From assembly GCF_000003815.2 (NCBI RefSeq), contig NW_023365785.1:8632-47817 (forward strand): DNA of 39,186 nucleotides. Direction: 5' to 3'. Below are positions 20,941 to 31,417 of this stretch, one piece after another (the stretch's first letter is position 1; the number at the start of each line of letters is the position of its first letter). The stretch is from Branchiostoma floridae (Eukaryota > Chordata > Leptocardii > Amphioxiformes > Branchiostomatidae). The notes beneath the pieces are model-generated. The model searched no databases and had not been told where the DNA came from. It saw nothing but the letters and a program-made list of their open reading frames with translations. The position numbers and the translations under genes were made by a program.

Positions 20941-22799
20941 TATACTGGGGATGCTGATGAGTTGACATTGTTGTTTCTACAATCAAACCGTGAAAGGGGA
21001 TTACAAGTTAATGAGGGGGGAGGGATGCCTGTCCGGGCCGTGAAGGCGCCGTGCTGTTTTTGGAACGGTCTGGGAGACATAGACTCAGTAAAGCCGATAA
21101 ACTGGGACCGGTACCGCGGCTATGGAAACAACATCACTGCATATTAACAAAGATCTGCGTAATACATTCGTTAATGCTACACATACCATAGAACCAATAG
21201 TGTAAATGACAAGCTAGACCCTATATGTTGATTTATTCATACCTATAGATCACGGATATACATATATGTGTTTAGTTGTACTGTAAGTAGCTGTTATACA
21301 TGTAGACCTTACAAAAGTAGCTGTACTTTTGTCGTGTCAATAAAGATTATTATATAGAGCAGAAAATATGCACACCTAACGAAGGGACATCCGTTCAAAT
21401 ATCTTATGTCATTATCTAACTACGATATACTGGAAAAAAATATAACGTTAAGTTCGTCTACACATATTTTAAGAAAAGAGAAGAAGCATGTAAACGATAA
21501 TTTAAGTTTAACTTTTTGTTTACTTCATTTGTACCAAACTGACTGCAACAAACTTCATTGCCATTGTCATTAAAGTACAATGACATAGAATCGGAAGGTT
21601 CTGGGTTTGAATCCCCTGCATGCCCCATGCTATATCTCCCAAACCTTACAGTCTGGTCTCCGGGTTGACATTATTAAATGTGACAGTCACCTTTTATGTC
21701 AATCATTTTACAAGTGAGATAAAATCTCAATGATGCAATCAACAGACAGGAGCTAGAGATAAGAAATTTTGAAATATGACAGTGTCGTATCTTGATGTCA
21801 TAGTGTTACTACAAGACGATTTTTCTAACTAACTTGTGATAATGCACTTTAAAATACATACACTTTGCAGCTATTACCCCTTCTTCTTATTCAATTCGCA
21901 AGTTCCCAACAGCCTTTAGTCGGATTTTAGCATTCGTATATCTTCATTGTTTTAAATCAGTCGCACTTAGTCTTTTACAAACTGAAACGACAATGTCAAA
22001 ATAGTTATAAAAGTGATGACAAAAGTTGTTTTTCTTCAATCTGTCTGCAAATTAACACGTTCACAATTTTAATCTTTTAGTAACGCGTACGACAATCCCG
22101 TAATAATTTCCGACGTACCGACCACTCAATTGTACCAATTTTTGTGATATTGAATCCCTGTTTTTTACCACTCTTTCAGGCCAACGTTCTCTACCTTTTT
22201 AACTAATCATATATCGCAAAGATGAAGCTTCGACTTGAAATCACTGCTAAATTGTGACGCTATGAGATCATTACCCAGAATATAAACCATGACACATATG
22301 ACGTCCTTATGATCAGACTGACTGAAACTGTACAAACTGTTTACATCACTCTTTGTGGATTCAGCAAAACATTTCATACCGACATTTTCATGGGGATGAA
22401 AATTCTCCACTCCATTGCCACCGGTTGGCGTGAAACAATGCCGTGGCTTGTGTGCCACTTGGTGGGTCTGTCGTTTCGTTGTCTTAGTTAATGCTCTGTT
22501 TGGATAAAGTAAGGAGGGGATAATATACAGTATCTTTAGGGAGGGCCTTTTCTTCTTTCTCTGGGGAGAATATGGAAAAGGAATTTTGTACATTGTGTAG
22601 AAAAAAGAAAAATCTTGGGAAATTTTGCCTCTTTAAACTCAATAAGATCCGATTTGAGGACAATGCTGGGAAAGTAAACATAACGGTAATTGTGTAGTTT
22701 GCGGTTCCGAGCGTTGTATTTTGAGGCCGATAGCCCGGTTGCGCGTCGGTCGACGTTTTAGGTATCCGATGTCACGGTCACCTCTCGCTCGTTATTTTA
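20941..22799. other. intergenic, no gene seen
   Basis: A sequence ending in CAATAAAGATTATTAT near 21339 resembles a retroposon or gene 3' end. A B-box-like GGGTTTGAATCCC near 21604 hints at another SINE piece. The 128-codon minus-strand ORF at 22207-22593 has no recognisable family features. Confidence 0.45.
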
Positions 22800-23097
22800 C
22801 GTTGCAACGTCGCTGTTTGAAAACCGACATCGCTTTTTTGAAACCCGACGTCGAAACCCGACGTCGAAGCTCTTTCGAAATCCGACGTCGGTTTTGAAAA
22901 TACACGTCGCTTTCGAAAACTGACGTCGGTTCTCAAAAACCACATCGCTTTGAACACCGACGTCGGTTTTGAAAAACCACATCGCTTTGAAAACCGACGT
23001 CGATTCTAAAAAAACAACATCGCTTTGAAAACCGACGTCGGTTTTGAAAAACTACATCGCTTTGAAAACCGACGTCGGTTTTGAAAAACTACATCGA
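22800..23097. repeat. ~37-bp tandem repeat, each unit holding a GACGTC palindrome
   Basis: Units of the form CATCGCTTTGAAAACC, GACGTC, GGTTTTGAAAAACTA recur. GACGTC occurs eight times in about 220 bases. In the last copies AAAACCGACGTCGGTTTT is a perfect 18-bp palindrome; earlier copies are more diverged. Unit spacing in the right half is about 36-38 bp. Confidence 0.9.
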
Positions 23098-23605
23098 GGA
23101 TTAACTCCAGGGGGAGGGGCCTTTTACACCTTTCATTCACACCAACCAAACACAGATGTGTATTTGTTATCAAACCCACCATGGATCGACTAGTTAGGCA
23201 TATTTCCTGCCCTTACGCCCCAAACAGAGATTCGGCTCCGAGCAGTTGGGAAAAATTTGAGAGTTTATCATATGCCTCTTTCTTGTCCCGCCCTTGTTGG
23301 GGAGGGCGGACGAAAGACGCGGCACATAACAATGCCGCAATTTTGCTCCCAAACCTCTGCAAGGAGCTTCCGACTGGTTTTGACGTTTTTTTTCCAGGCG
23401 GTTTTGTCGGGCCTTCTTTTTTGTTCAAACTTCCTCTTTAAACACTTGGTTTGGCGACATAGCAAAATAAAATAAAAAAACAACGTAAAAACCAGTCCTT
23501 TTGCGTGGGGAGTACATATCACCGTGAACTAAGCTATATTTACCTTACACTCCTACAGGGCAAAAATTCTACATAGATGTGTATTACACTATGTGTATTA
23601 TACTG
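23098..23605. other. probable repeat-derived block
   Basis: An 86-codon plus-strand ORF (23181-23441) starts in a good ATG context, but overlapping minus-strand ORFs are just as long, and no splice sites or family features support it. Not called as a gene. Confidence 0.35.
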
Positions 23606-23804
23606 TATCTCTCCAAGCAGAGGTTGCGCTTCGGCTGTTTTTCATGTGTTTTAGGCCTTTTTGTGGGGCTTTCAATTTTGTACAGGAGCCTTCATGTTCG
23701 CCGGCCAAACAGACGTGAAGAAAACAATACACAATAGAAAGCCCAGCAAAGAGACCCAACTGAACACGTCAAAAACTGCCGAAAACACCTTTGCTTGGAG
23801 AGTA
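23606..23804. mobile_element. MITE of the TCTCCAAGCAGAGG family, longer form
   Basis: Left end TCTCCAAGCAGAGGTTGCG pairs with a right end CTTTGCTTGGAGAGTA, and the arms continue inward with complementary GGCTTTC and GAAAGCC words. No matching 9-bp flank was found. The same interior appears truncated at 24297-24421, and a related element is at 29984-30185. Confidence 0.75.
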
Positions 23805-23890
23805 CACTAACATGTCTAGACCTGTCAGTTAGCGGTGGTTGGAAGAACATTACTTACCTATAATGTCTCTTATCACGCCAAGGAAATATT

Positions 23891-23929
23891 GCTTTCACCA
23901 AGGAGGTTATATAACCTCCTTGCTTTCAC
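23891..23929. mobile_element. 23-bp palindromic micro-insertion flanked by 8-bp direct repeats (copy A)
   Basis: The direct repeat GCTTTCAC lies at 23891-23898 and 23922-23929. Between them, 23899-23921 is C plus an 11-bp arm AAGGAGGTTAT immediately followed by its complement, with no loop. The layout is that of a transposon reduced to two fused ends with an 8-bp target duplication, as made by hAT-type transposases. Confidence 0.85.
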
Positions 23930-24296
23930 TAATCTAAGAGAATCGTTGCTGACTCACTTTGTATCAACTTATCTGGCGGCATCAGGTTGCTGTACATGTG
24001 CGAGCTTTGTGTGTGTTGTCTGCTGTTTCTCTTAATTTGGGCAAACTATTGCTCAAATAAAGCAGAAAAGTATTAACCTGAAATAATCTCTTTGATATCT
24101 AAGCCTTCAATTTAAAAAAAGATATATATATATTTCATCTCTTTAATGTCATTAAATACATTGCCAGTAAGAGCTCATATAAACATAGAGCCATTTGCTT
24201 ATGGGATCCCTTTCACCGCTGAGCTACAAATGTATATATACCTTACCCTCCTTCCGGGCCCCAAAATCTACATGTGAATCGCTACTTACAGCGCTA

Positions 24297-24421
24297 CTAT
24301 TTCTCCCCAATCAGAGGTTTTTGCGGTTTTTGACGTGTTTCTGGGCCTTCTTGTTGGGTTTTACATTCTGTATAGTTGACTTCGTGTCCGCCAGCCAAAC
24401 AGACATGAAGAAAACAATTCT
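24297..24421. mobile_element. truncated MITE related to 23606-23804
   Basis: From TCTCCCCAATCAGAGG through GTCCGCCAGCCAAACAGAC and GAAGAAAACAAT this follows the first two thirds of the element at 23606-23804. The right terminal repeat is missing. Confidence 0.65.
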
Positions 24422-24439
24422 AATTCTAGTAAGTCTAAT

Positions 24440-25130
24440 TCCAGATAGAACCCCTGAGAATGCAGGAAATGGCGTCTCAAAGGGTCCATATTTCAAAATT
24501 TCTCCGAGCCTCCCGGCCCTCGGCTCTGAACAGGGTAAAATATGTTGCGGAAGCGTTGCCCTCAAAAACTTTACCACTCATACAGATTTCAGTGTCAAGC
24601 TTAGTTTCGGGCAAAAAGTACTCCTAGAATGCAGAAAATGAGGTTTCTCCCTTGCGAAGGCTTGCGCCTTTGGCGCTTACGACGACATTGCGAAAATATG
24701 TTAGGGGCGTGAGTTTTCCGGCACAAAGAAACTTTTCTCTCTAAGAAAATGTTATATCTGATTTAGCTTCGTCTTACAGCAAAATCTGTCCTTCAAAAGG
24801 CAGTAAATGGCGTTTCAGACGGTCCAGATTTTAAAATTTCTCCGGACTTATATTACAACGTCTCGTGCCTTCCGAGCTCGAATCGAAATGGTAAAATATG
24901 TCGGGGGCTCTTGGGGTGGAGGCCAAAAGCTATAACCAAGGAGCTTTTATCAGGTAAAAGCTCCTTGCTATAACCATGTGTAATTAGATGAAAATGTCAA
25001 AATCAACCTAGCTTAGTCGGTCGGCAAAATTTGCCGAAAAATGCAGGAAATAGCATTTAAGAGGGTCTTGATTTTGAAATTTTCACGGGGGAGCATACCC
25101 CCGGACCCCCCTAGGATGCATCGCGCCTCC
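24440..25130 (-). repeat. array of ~172-bp monomers (minus orientation)
   Basis: The phrase ATGCAGGAAATGGCGT or a variant recurs near 24459, 24632, 24804 and 25041, each followed by a GGTCC or GGTCT word and TTTCAAAATTT or TTTTGAAATTT, and by a GGCGCT-type palindromic word. The first three are about 172 bases apart. The last interval is longer because micro-insertion B lies in it. Inverted copies are at 27790-28260. Confidence 0.7.
24929..24974. mobile_element. 30-bp palindromic micro-insertion flanked by 8-bp direct repeats (copy B)
   Basis: GCTATAAC occurs at 24929-24936 and 24967-24974. Between them, C is followed by the arm AAGGAGCTTTTA, a 5-base loop TCAGG, and the exact complementary arm. 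Relative to copy A, the G-to-C change in GGAGG/GGAGC is present in both arms. Confidence 0.88.
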
Positions 25131-26429
25131 GGCGCTCCATGTGCTGAAACAATAGTTCAATCCCTCCATGAGAAATTTGCTGCCGCCGTCTCTGTGGCGG
25201 GCCGGGAACTCTAGATCTGCCTGTCATGGACATTGTCCCTGTCATTCCTCCAGGTTCCGGGTACCTTTTGCTTCTCACAATGTCAATAGTCGGATATTTT
25301 CTCACAATGTCAATAGTCGGATATTTTCACCCATTTTCACCCCAACTACTCTAGCGCTGTATGGATAGGAATGCACCTCAATGTTACGTAAGTGTTATGC
25401 GTTGTATTAAACTCCTTCTGAATTTACCGTTAAGCGTTACCGGGCCTCCTGAATTTACCGTTAAGCGTTACCGGGCCTCCTGAATTCACCGTTAATCGTT
25501 ACCAAGATCCCCCCATGCAGACCCTCATCTAGGCGAATAGTTGCTGGCTCACTTTTTCTCAAATTACTGTGTGAGAGCTTGATATGTGAGTGTCTGTTGC
25601 TTCCTTACACTTTGGCAAACTATTGACCAAATAAAGCAGAGCTCTAGAGAAGCAAACAAGCTTTCTATTGATATGTAATACAATGAAATTGATGCAGAAA
25701 CAACGGAAATATGATCAATCGAAGTTGATATTCCAAACTTTTTGTGCCGAGTTGAGTACTTACTTAGTTTACATCTTGCTGATACTAAGAAAGATATGTA
25801 TTCTGGAATTTCTTGAATGCTGAAAAACGACGTTTAGATTTAAGCGAAAGGAATCAAAACTAGAAAGGTAATATTTGCAAGCAAATACAGAATGTTACCT
25901 TCACATGTTGTAGTCTAACACTGGCAACTGTTTTGTTCATTCTTATTTGAACACGTTTCTAAATGTAGTGACCCAAGCCCCTGTAAATCTGACATTTGCT
26001 ACATTATGTAACCGGACACCACATGGTGTCTGCTACTTTACCGGTTACCATGGTGACAGCCGTCTGGTCCAGGTCGTTGACCTTATTTGTGCGGAGAAGA
26101 AGAAACAAAGCAAAAACAGATATGTTCCCTTCTGTGAAGGTAACATAATAATGGCGACGGCAACACAGTCGATATCACCGATCTGGAAATAATTCTATCA
26201 GATACTAGTCTTCATCACACAAATAGCACTTCATATTTTGCCAACTTTTAGCCTATTACGTTTGCTTGACTAAATCGACCCACCTAACATCCAGGTGTGG
26301 GATTCTGTGAGGCTAATGAAACCCTGGACAACGAGATAGTGACACCAAGGAGATTAAAAATGGAACCTGCAATACAGTCTATAGGTGCAGAGGCGGCGGC
26401 ACCAATTTTTAGTTGGGGCGGAAATGTTG
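25131..26429. other. intergenic with two short tandem duplications
   Basis: A 27-bp phrase (CTCACAATGTCAATAGTCGG plus seven bases) is repeated twice at 25274-25327. A 31-bp phrase with ACCGTTAAGCGTTACCGGGC is repeated three times at 25418-25505, the last copy diverged. No gene recognised in the rest; an 81-codon ORF at 25947-26192 has no family features. Confidence 0.6.
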
Positions 26430-26560
26430 TATAATCAAACCCCCTACTAGGAGGGCCCGGAGGCAAGCACGTGTCTAATCTAGACCCTCTGAAAGACTAT
26501 TTCCTGTATTTTGATTGACAAGTTTTGCTGGTACACTAAGCTAAGGTTAGTGGCATTTCT
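26430..26560 (+). repeat. single copy of the 172-bp monomer family
   Basis: TAGACCCTCTGAAAGACTAT followed by TTTCCTGTATTTTG and TTTTGCTGGTACACTAAGCT matches the family in the orientation opposite to the array at 24440-25130. Confidence 0.6.
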
Positions 26561-26854
26561 ATTAAAGATACACAAAATACACATGGTTTTAGCTTAATAT
26601 ATATAATACTAGGGTAACGCCCCAAAAATACAAACTAGGACGATGGTTCATTGTGCAATAGTTGTATCAGTGACAATGTAGGGAAATGTATAGACAACAA
26701 AATGTACAGTCTAATATATACGTTATATCACAACAATTCCAGTTACTACAATACTATGAACTACACTGAGTGCAATCTGCGGGAATAAAGGGAACTATAA
26801 CATACATCAGATTGAGAACTTCTATGCTATTATCGACATAATATTTGTCAAACG

Positions 26855-27702
26855 TTATTTATGAATGGTACCGTTTCTTTGTTGCATGGCGTGATAATTG
26901 TATTGACCTAGGTGGATAGATATGGAGTCATGACATGATAAAAGTATATTGAAGGTGTCATCACATGTGTGTGGTAGACATACATTGGACTTACATGTGA
27001 TTGATCGCATTAACATCTGTCTCTCTTCATTGTATGTAGGACAAGTCATAATGAAATGATAATCATCTTCAATGCTAGTGTCATCTTGACATGAAGGACA
27101 TAGTCTCTGATCTGTTGGTATATTATGTTGACGACCTTTATCGATTTTGAGGCAGTGTGCACTTATTCTCAGTTTGGTAATGCTGTTCACAAAATATTTG
27201 TTTTGAATAGATAAGAGGTAGTTTCTATAACGAACTGAGATTTTATTTGAGAATACGCTTTGAGTTTATTGTTCTTTTTTATTTTTTTGTTTCCATTCAA
27301 AGAGGAATGTGTCCTTCATGCGTTCTTTGAATGTGTTTCCGAAATATTTGCGTCAACGGTAGGGTTGAGCCAAATATTTCGGAATCTATGTCGCCTTAGC
27401 ATATCTTGAACATGTGCAGCTCAAGCTTTGTGTCCTTCGACAGCTACATCGTGATTTTTTCACAGTTCTAGTCTGTCATTAGACATGTTCTGCAGCCTGA
27501 GCCAATATTTTATCAGATGAGTCTGGGTGTCAATGTATAATGGGAAAGCTCCTAGTTCTCCCCATACCGCGGCGTTGACGGAGCTTCTGGGAACACGGAG
27601 TAGTATTTTGTAGAGAACATATTCTAAGTCGAGAACTTCGTATGATGCTGTTGGTTGCTCTACCGACACGTTTTGGTTTCTTAGTATGTTCGAATTATGC
27701 AT
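26855..27702 (-). pseudogene. LINE (non-LTR retrotransposon) reverse-transcriptase C-terminal fragment, broken
   Basis: Two minus-strand segments in different frames. The upstream part (27460-27702) reads LRVPRSSVNAAVWGELGAFP and then IKYWLRLQNM, typical of the region after the reverse-transcriptase domain. The downstream part (26855-27190) reads LRISAHCLKIDKGR, then CPSC, then IEDDYHFIMTCPTY, the zinc-binding C-terminal segment of LINE polyproteins. About 270 bases between them hold stops or frameshifts. Too short for an active element, and no endonuclease or catalytic reverse-transcriptase motifs are present. Confidence 0.85.
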
Positions 27703-27789
27703 TATGTTTAGCTTGCACTGTATTTCTTAAGACATATGAGTATATGGCGGCTGCAATTAGGATCAGTTTTCCGATACAAATATACATGC

Positions 27790-28260
27790 ATTTTCACCAT
27801 TTCAAGCGCCGAAGGTACGAGCCGTCGCAAGGTAGTTTCGGGGAGTTTTTGAAATTTGCACCATCTGAAACGCCATTTCCTGCATTTTGAGAGACAGATT
27901 TTATTCACAGATCAAGCTAAATCTTATGAAATTTCTAGAGAAAAAAAAAACATTTGAGGGCAAAGACATACCGCCCAAACATATTTTCACTACGTGAGCA
28001 CCGAAAGCGCAAGCCGTCTGAAGGGCGGATAAACTTTTAAAATCTGGACCCTTTGAAACTTTTCATTTTCTGCATTTCAGGGGCACATTTTGCTTGTAAA
28101 CGACGCTCCGGCAGCATATTTCCACCATGTTCAGCGCCGAAGGCGGGAGCCGTCCCAAGGGGGACTTTAGAAATTTTGAAATCTGGTCCCCCTGAATCCC
28201 AATTTCCTGCAATTTTAGGGGCAAATTTTGCCGGTAGACTAGATTCAAAAGTGGAAATAT
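27790..28260 (+). repeat. array of the 172-bp monomer family (plus orientation)
   Basis: Three monomers, with TTTCCTGCATTTT or variants near 27867, 28064 and 28199. Each is preceded by AGCGCCGAAGG or AGCACCGAAAG and GAGCCGTC or AAGCCGTC, and by TTGAAATxTGG-like words. They are inverted relative to 24440-25130, with the LINE fragment between the two blocks. Confidence 0.7.
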
Positions 28261-28631
28261 CTTTTATTAGCAACAAGCTTTAACACCTTGACAATACATT
28301 CGATGAAATTTCAGGTGACCAGATAAATCGGAGAAAGATTAGGAGAATCAAAAGAAGTCAAGAGGTGAAACATGGCACAGTTCTGAACTTTTTTTTTTAC
28401 CATAAAGGGCATTGAAATCATCTCTTGATTCGTAGAATCTTCTGACATCAATGATACATTAGTCTGTCAACTTTGCGGTGCGTGTTACAGTACCTTACAG
28501 TGAACATTTGTCATCTTGTAACAATCAGGTATATCATCAACAGCGTAATCCTTTACCGCAGGTTTACATTCTTAGTTATGTTATATGTATCGGTGATATA
28601 TGACGCTAGGGCCAATCTTATAGCGCTTACT

Positions 28632-28770
28632 TAATCTCCAAGCAGATTCCTCCGGTGGCATAAAACAGTAACATAAGCTGGGGAAGGACTTCAGCCGGCA
28701 GAGGGGTAAAATTGGCCACTGTTTTATGTGTTACTGTTTTATGCCACCGGAGGAATCTGCTTGGAGACTA
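28632..28770. mobile_element. MITE with perfect 9-bp target duplication
   Basis: Ends TAATCTCCAAGCAGATTCC and GGAATCTGCTTGGAGACTA form long inverted repeats that extend about 40 bp into the element. The 9-mer GCGCTTACT is repeated exactly at 28623-28631 and 28771-28779. The TIR consensus TANTCTCCAAGCAGA is shared with the elements at 5123, 5441, 18172, 23606 and 29984. Confidence 0.95.
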
Positions 28771-28779
28771 GCGCTTACT

Positions 28780-29425
28780 GTCTGCCCAAAGAGCTATCTA
28801 CCTCTCAGATATCACGACCACCGCATGTCCATAAAATGAGATATAAAAAATTGAAGTTTTGCTGCAGTACCTTGGGAAGCCACTAGGGGTCCATTATCGA
28901 ACATGACCTTCATTGTTCTCACCCCTACCACATACCTGACCCCTATCATACAAAGTGGGAGTGAGGGAGGAAGAGGAAGTTAAAGTAAACAGACTCCGAG
29001 AGGCGTATAAATAAAGAGTATGAGATTCCCACATTAAAAAATTGTATCTCTACTCCACCTCTGTATGGTTGCCCTGACGCCTGTTAGATTTTGCAAGTCT
29101 CAAGGGACTGTTTCTTGCCTGAGATCTTTGAATCTTTGATATTTATGATATTACGTCAGTACTGGCTGGTATTGTCCGCACCAAGACTAGATGATTAGAT
29201 TTTGGGCCCCCTGGTAAGTCATGCGCATAACATTTACAGAAGCACTTAAAATTTCATGGAGGTATGAGGTTGCCGAACCTAGTTGATAAGAGTTTGTGTG
29301 ACTTTATCAAATAACAATTAAATTATATGTAATGAGTAGCATATTTATGTCTAAAGACATTATCTACATAACAAACCTGGTTCATTTGGCAAAGGTATGA
29401 TTTCGTGGAACTTTAGTTTTTTTAT
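28780..29425. other. intergenic with a dispersed repeat copy
   Basis: 28856-28975 resembles the repeat at 10168-10395. Nothing else is recognised. Confidence 0.4.
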
Positions 29426-29980
29426 ATGGATAACATCCGCGCGCGCATCAGTATCAACCGTGCTTTAGATCGTACAAAGCAGCTGCAAAAAGAGCAAATA
29501 TATGACGTAGATAAGAATACATACTTTGGAAAACACTTACTAATGTCAACGTCAATTTTCTGGTCAGAGGAGAGAAAGAATATCATACTGATTGAGCTTA
29601 CTGTGCCGTGGGAGGAAAAGATGTGAAGAAGCACACGAGAGAAAAGAGAGCTAGTACAGTACCAGGACCTGCTATGTACAGTGTTGTAAAGAGAAAGGAT
29701 GTCAGGCCTGGTTATTCCCGCAAGAAGTGGGGTATAGACTGTAGAGGCATCCCAGCCTAGTCAGCTTGGAAGTTATTGACAGTGCTGAGATTAATAAGAG
29801 GAAGAGCTAGGGAGGATGCAGTGCGCAGAATAGCCGGGGAAGCGGCAGCGGGGGTTGCTTCATGTTTTAGGAGAGAGGAAGTAGGCTGGAAGCCGGGAGG
29901 AGCGGACGAGTAGCGGATTGGCCACCACTGATGGCCCGACAGCGAGAGGATGTAACCCTGGTAACGGATGAGGGTCAAAA
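29426..29980 (+). pseudogene. transposon-derived ORF fragment, frameshifted
   Basis: A 66-codon frame ends IFWSEERKNIILIELTVPWEEKM, and after the stop the next bases continue in other frames with a YQDLLC word, a glutamate-valine-glycine word and RREE-like words. SEExKxxIxIELTVPWE followed by this order is a pattern I associate with retroelement C-terminal ORFs common in marine invertebrate genomes. Several stops and frame changes make it inactive. The exact element class is not certain. Confidence 0.55.
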
Positions 29981-29983
29981 TTT

Positions 29984-30185
29984 TACTCTCCAGGCAGAGG
30001 TTAGGCTCCTGCTGGTTCATTTTTTTAACGTTTTTTAGTCGTTTTTATCGGGCTTTCTATTTTGTATTGTATCTATGTATGGTCAAAACCTATTTGGCTT
30101 GCGGACTTGCAAAAAACATGACAGAATACAAAGCCCGATAAAAACAACTAAGAAAACGTCATAAAATAGCCTCCGCTTGGAGAGT
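29984..30185. mobile_element. MITE of the TACTCTCC family
   Basis: Left end TACTCTCCAGGCAGAGG pairs with right end CCTCCGCTTGGAGAGTA, and the interior arms pair through CGGGCTTTCTATTTTGTAT and its imperfect complement. No convincing target duplication. It ends about 50 bases before the candidate first exon at 30237. Confidence 0.8.
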
Positions 30186-30213
30186 ACGAAACATCCGGTT
30201 GTCCGACAGTTGA

Positions 30214-30221
30214 TGACGTCA
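30214..30221. promoter_or_regulatory. CRE-type TGACGTCA site
   Basis: A perfect 8-bp CRE lies 16 bases before the candidate start ATG at 30237, with a CATCCGG (ETS-like) word at about 30192. Both are common in promoters of broadly expressed genes. Only motif-level support. Confidence 0.35.
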
Positions 30222-30236
30222 GTGACCTCCGCGGCC

Positions 30237-30267
30237 ATGCAGGCGACAGCACTGCAATCAGCTGCAG
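30237..30267 (+). CDS. candidate first coding exon of an unrecognised gene
   Basis: The frame MQATALQSAA plus one base ends at an excellent splice donor (GCTGCAG then GTAAGTGG). G at -3 supports the ATG, and the upstream CRE and ETS-like words suggest a promoter. The exon ends after the first base of a codon, compatible with the exon at 35653-35714 (joined codon GCT). No homology is recognised. Alternatives: a chance donor, or an exon joined to others hidden in the assembly gaps. Confidence 0.4.
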
Positions 30268-30835
30268 GTAAGTGGAGTTATGATGGAATCTAATCTTTGG
30301 TATATTTACCAACAGGTCAAAGACGAAAATTTGAAAGAAGAAATGAAGAATCTAATGTAACGGTATTCAATATGTTTGGTAATATGTTCAACCTTCTATA
30401 CCACTGAGATGATAATGATAAGAAACTTTTGTATAAAATGGAAACTTAACTTAACTTAAAGAAAACAAAAGTCACTATCTTCACAAATACGGCCGTTCCT
30501 TCCCGAAAAAACATTCTCATTTGGGCAAGAAAAGTTGGAAATGGTTCATTCCTATTGCTATTTAGGCCTGAATATAACTTTTTCAGGCAGATCCCTAGCA
30601 AAAAAAAAAAAAAAAAAACTAAAGCTATGTACAGTCTGAAATCCCTTATCCGTTCACAAGTATACCCAAACCTTCTGTCATAATTTGAGTTTAGATTCGG
30701 GTAAGTTAAGGTTTCATAAGTCTTATAAGATAGCATATACTATGAAAAATATCTAGAACTAGATGAATCCGATCTACGCTGTTAGAATTAGTGCCCACCT
30801 CCTTGAAATATAGAATAAGGGCAAAGAAGTTAAAT
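30268..30835. other. no gene seen; A20-type homopolymer
   Basis: A run of about 20 A lies near 30600. Nothing else is recognised. It may be intron of the candidate gene. Confidence 0.4.
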
Positions 30836-31410
30836 GTGTGCGAAAGGACTTGTAAATACTATATGTTGTATATGGTAGAAGACGAAACACATTTTATTTC
30901 GACATATCCCTTCTACGATCAACAAAGAAAAGAAGCTGTTCAAAGATCTAGAAGTCACTAAATTCCATCCTAATCTTTCTACGCTTATAGACAGAAAGAA
31001 AACAAAACCCACATATTTTAGGTGGGTTCATTTTAGCCTCCCTAGCAGGCTCTCTGAGGTCTTTTTTTGCTCATAATACACGTTTGTTGGCCATTTCTTT
31101 TTGTGCTGGGTCGCTGATTAAGGACGTCAGTCAGATAAGGCCAGCAATCAGCGACCCAGTACAAAAAGAAATGGCCAGCAAAAGTGTATATTAAAAAAAA
31201 AGGCCTAAGAGAGCCTGCTATTGAGGCTATGTCCATACGTCTTCTGCTGTCTCAAAACTGACGTCAAACCCAATAAGATACATTTTAGCGTTAGAATATA
31301 GACTTATTCAATATAGTTGCTTACTATATTGTTTAACATTGTCTGTATACGTCATTTGTGTCACTTGCAACTAGCTCTCGGGCAAGAACTTACAGTAAAC
31401 ATATTATTAT
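30836..31410 (+). mobile_element. LINE C-terminal and 3'-end remnant, interrupted by a MITE
   Basis: A plus-strand frame reads VEDETHFISTYPFY and then DQQRKEAVQ before a stop, the conserved zinc-binding end segment of LINE polyproteins with the expected cysteine lost. The LINE tail CTCGGGCAAGAACTTACAG lies at 31376-31394. The MITE at 31036-31227 sits between the two parts. Assigning both to one insertion is an inference. Confidence 0.65.
31036..31227. mobile_element. MITE/foldback with GCCTCCCTAGCAGGCTCTCT ends
   Basis: The ends are imperfect complements. Inside, GGCCATTTCTTTTTGTGCTG (about 31090) pairs with its near-complement ending about 31175, so most of the element folds into one hairpin. 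It is inserted in LINE-derived sequence. Confidence 0.88.
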
Positions 31411-31417
31411 AATGATA

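Noticed and set aside
22207-22593. 128-codon minus-strand ORF
   Set aside because: No recognisable family, no splice context, neighbouring frames equally open; likely chance.
23181-23441. 86-codon ORF with a good ATG context
   Set aside because: Overlapping ORFs on the other strand are as long, and no protein family or gene structure supports it.
24195-24641. 148-codon plus-strand ORF
   Set aside because: It runs through the truncated MITE and the 172-bp monomer array, so it is repeat-derived.
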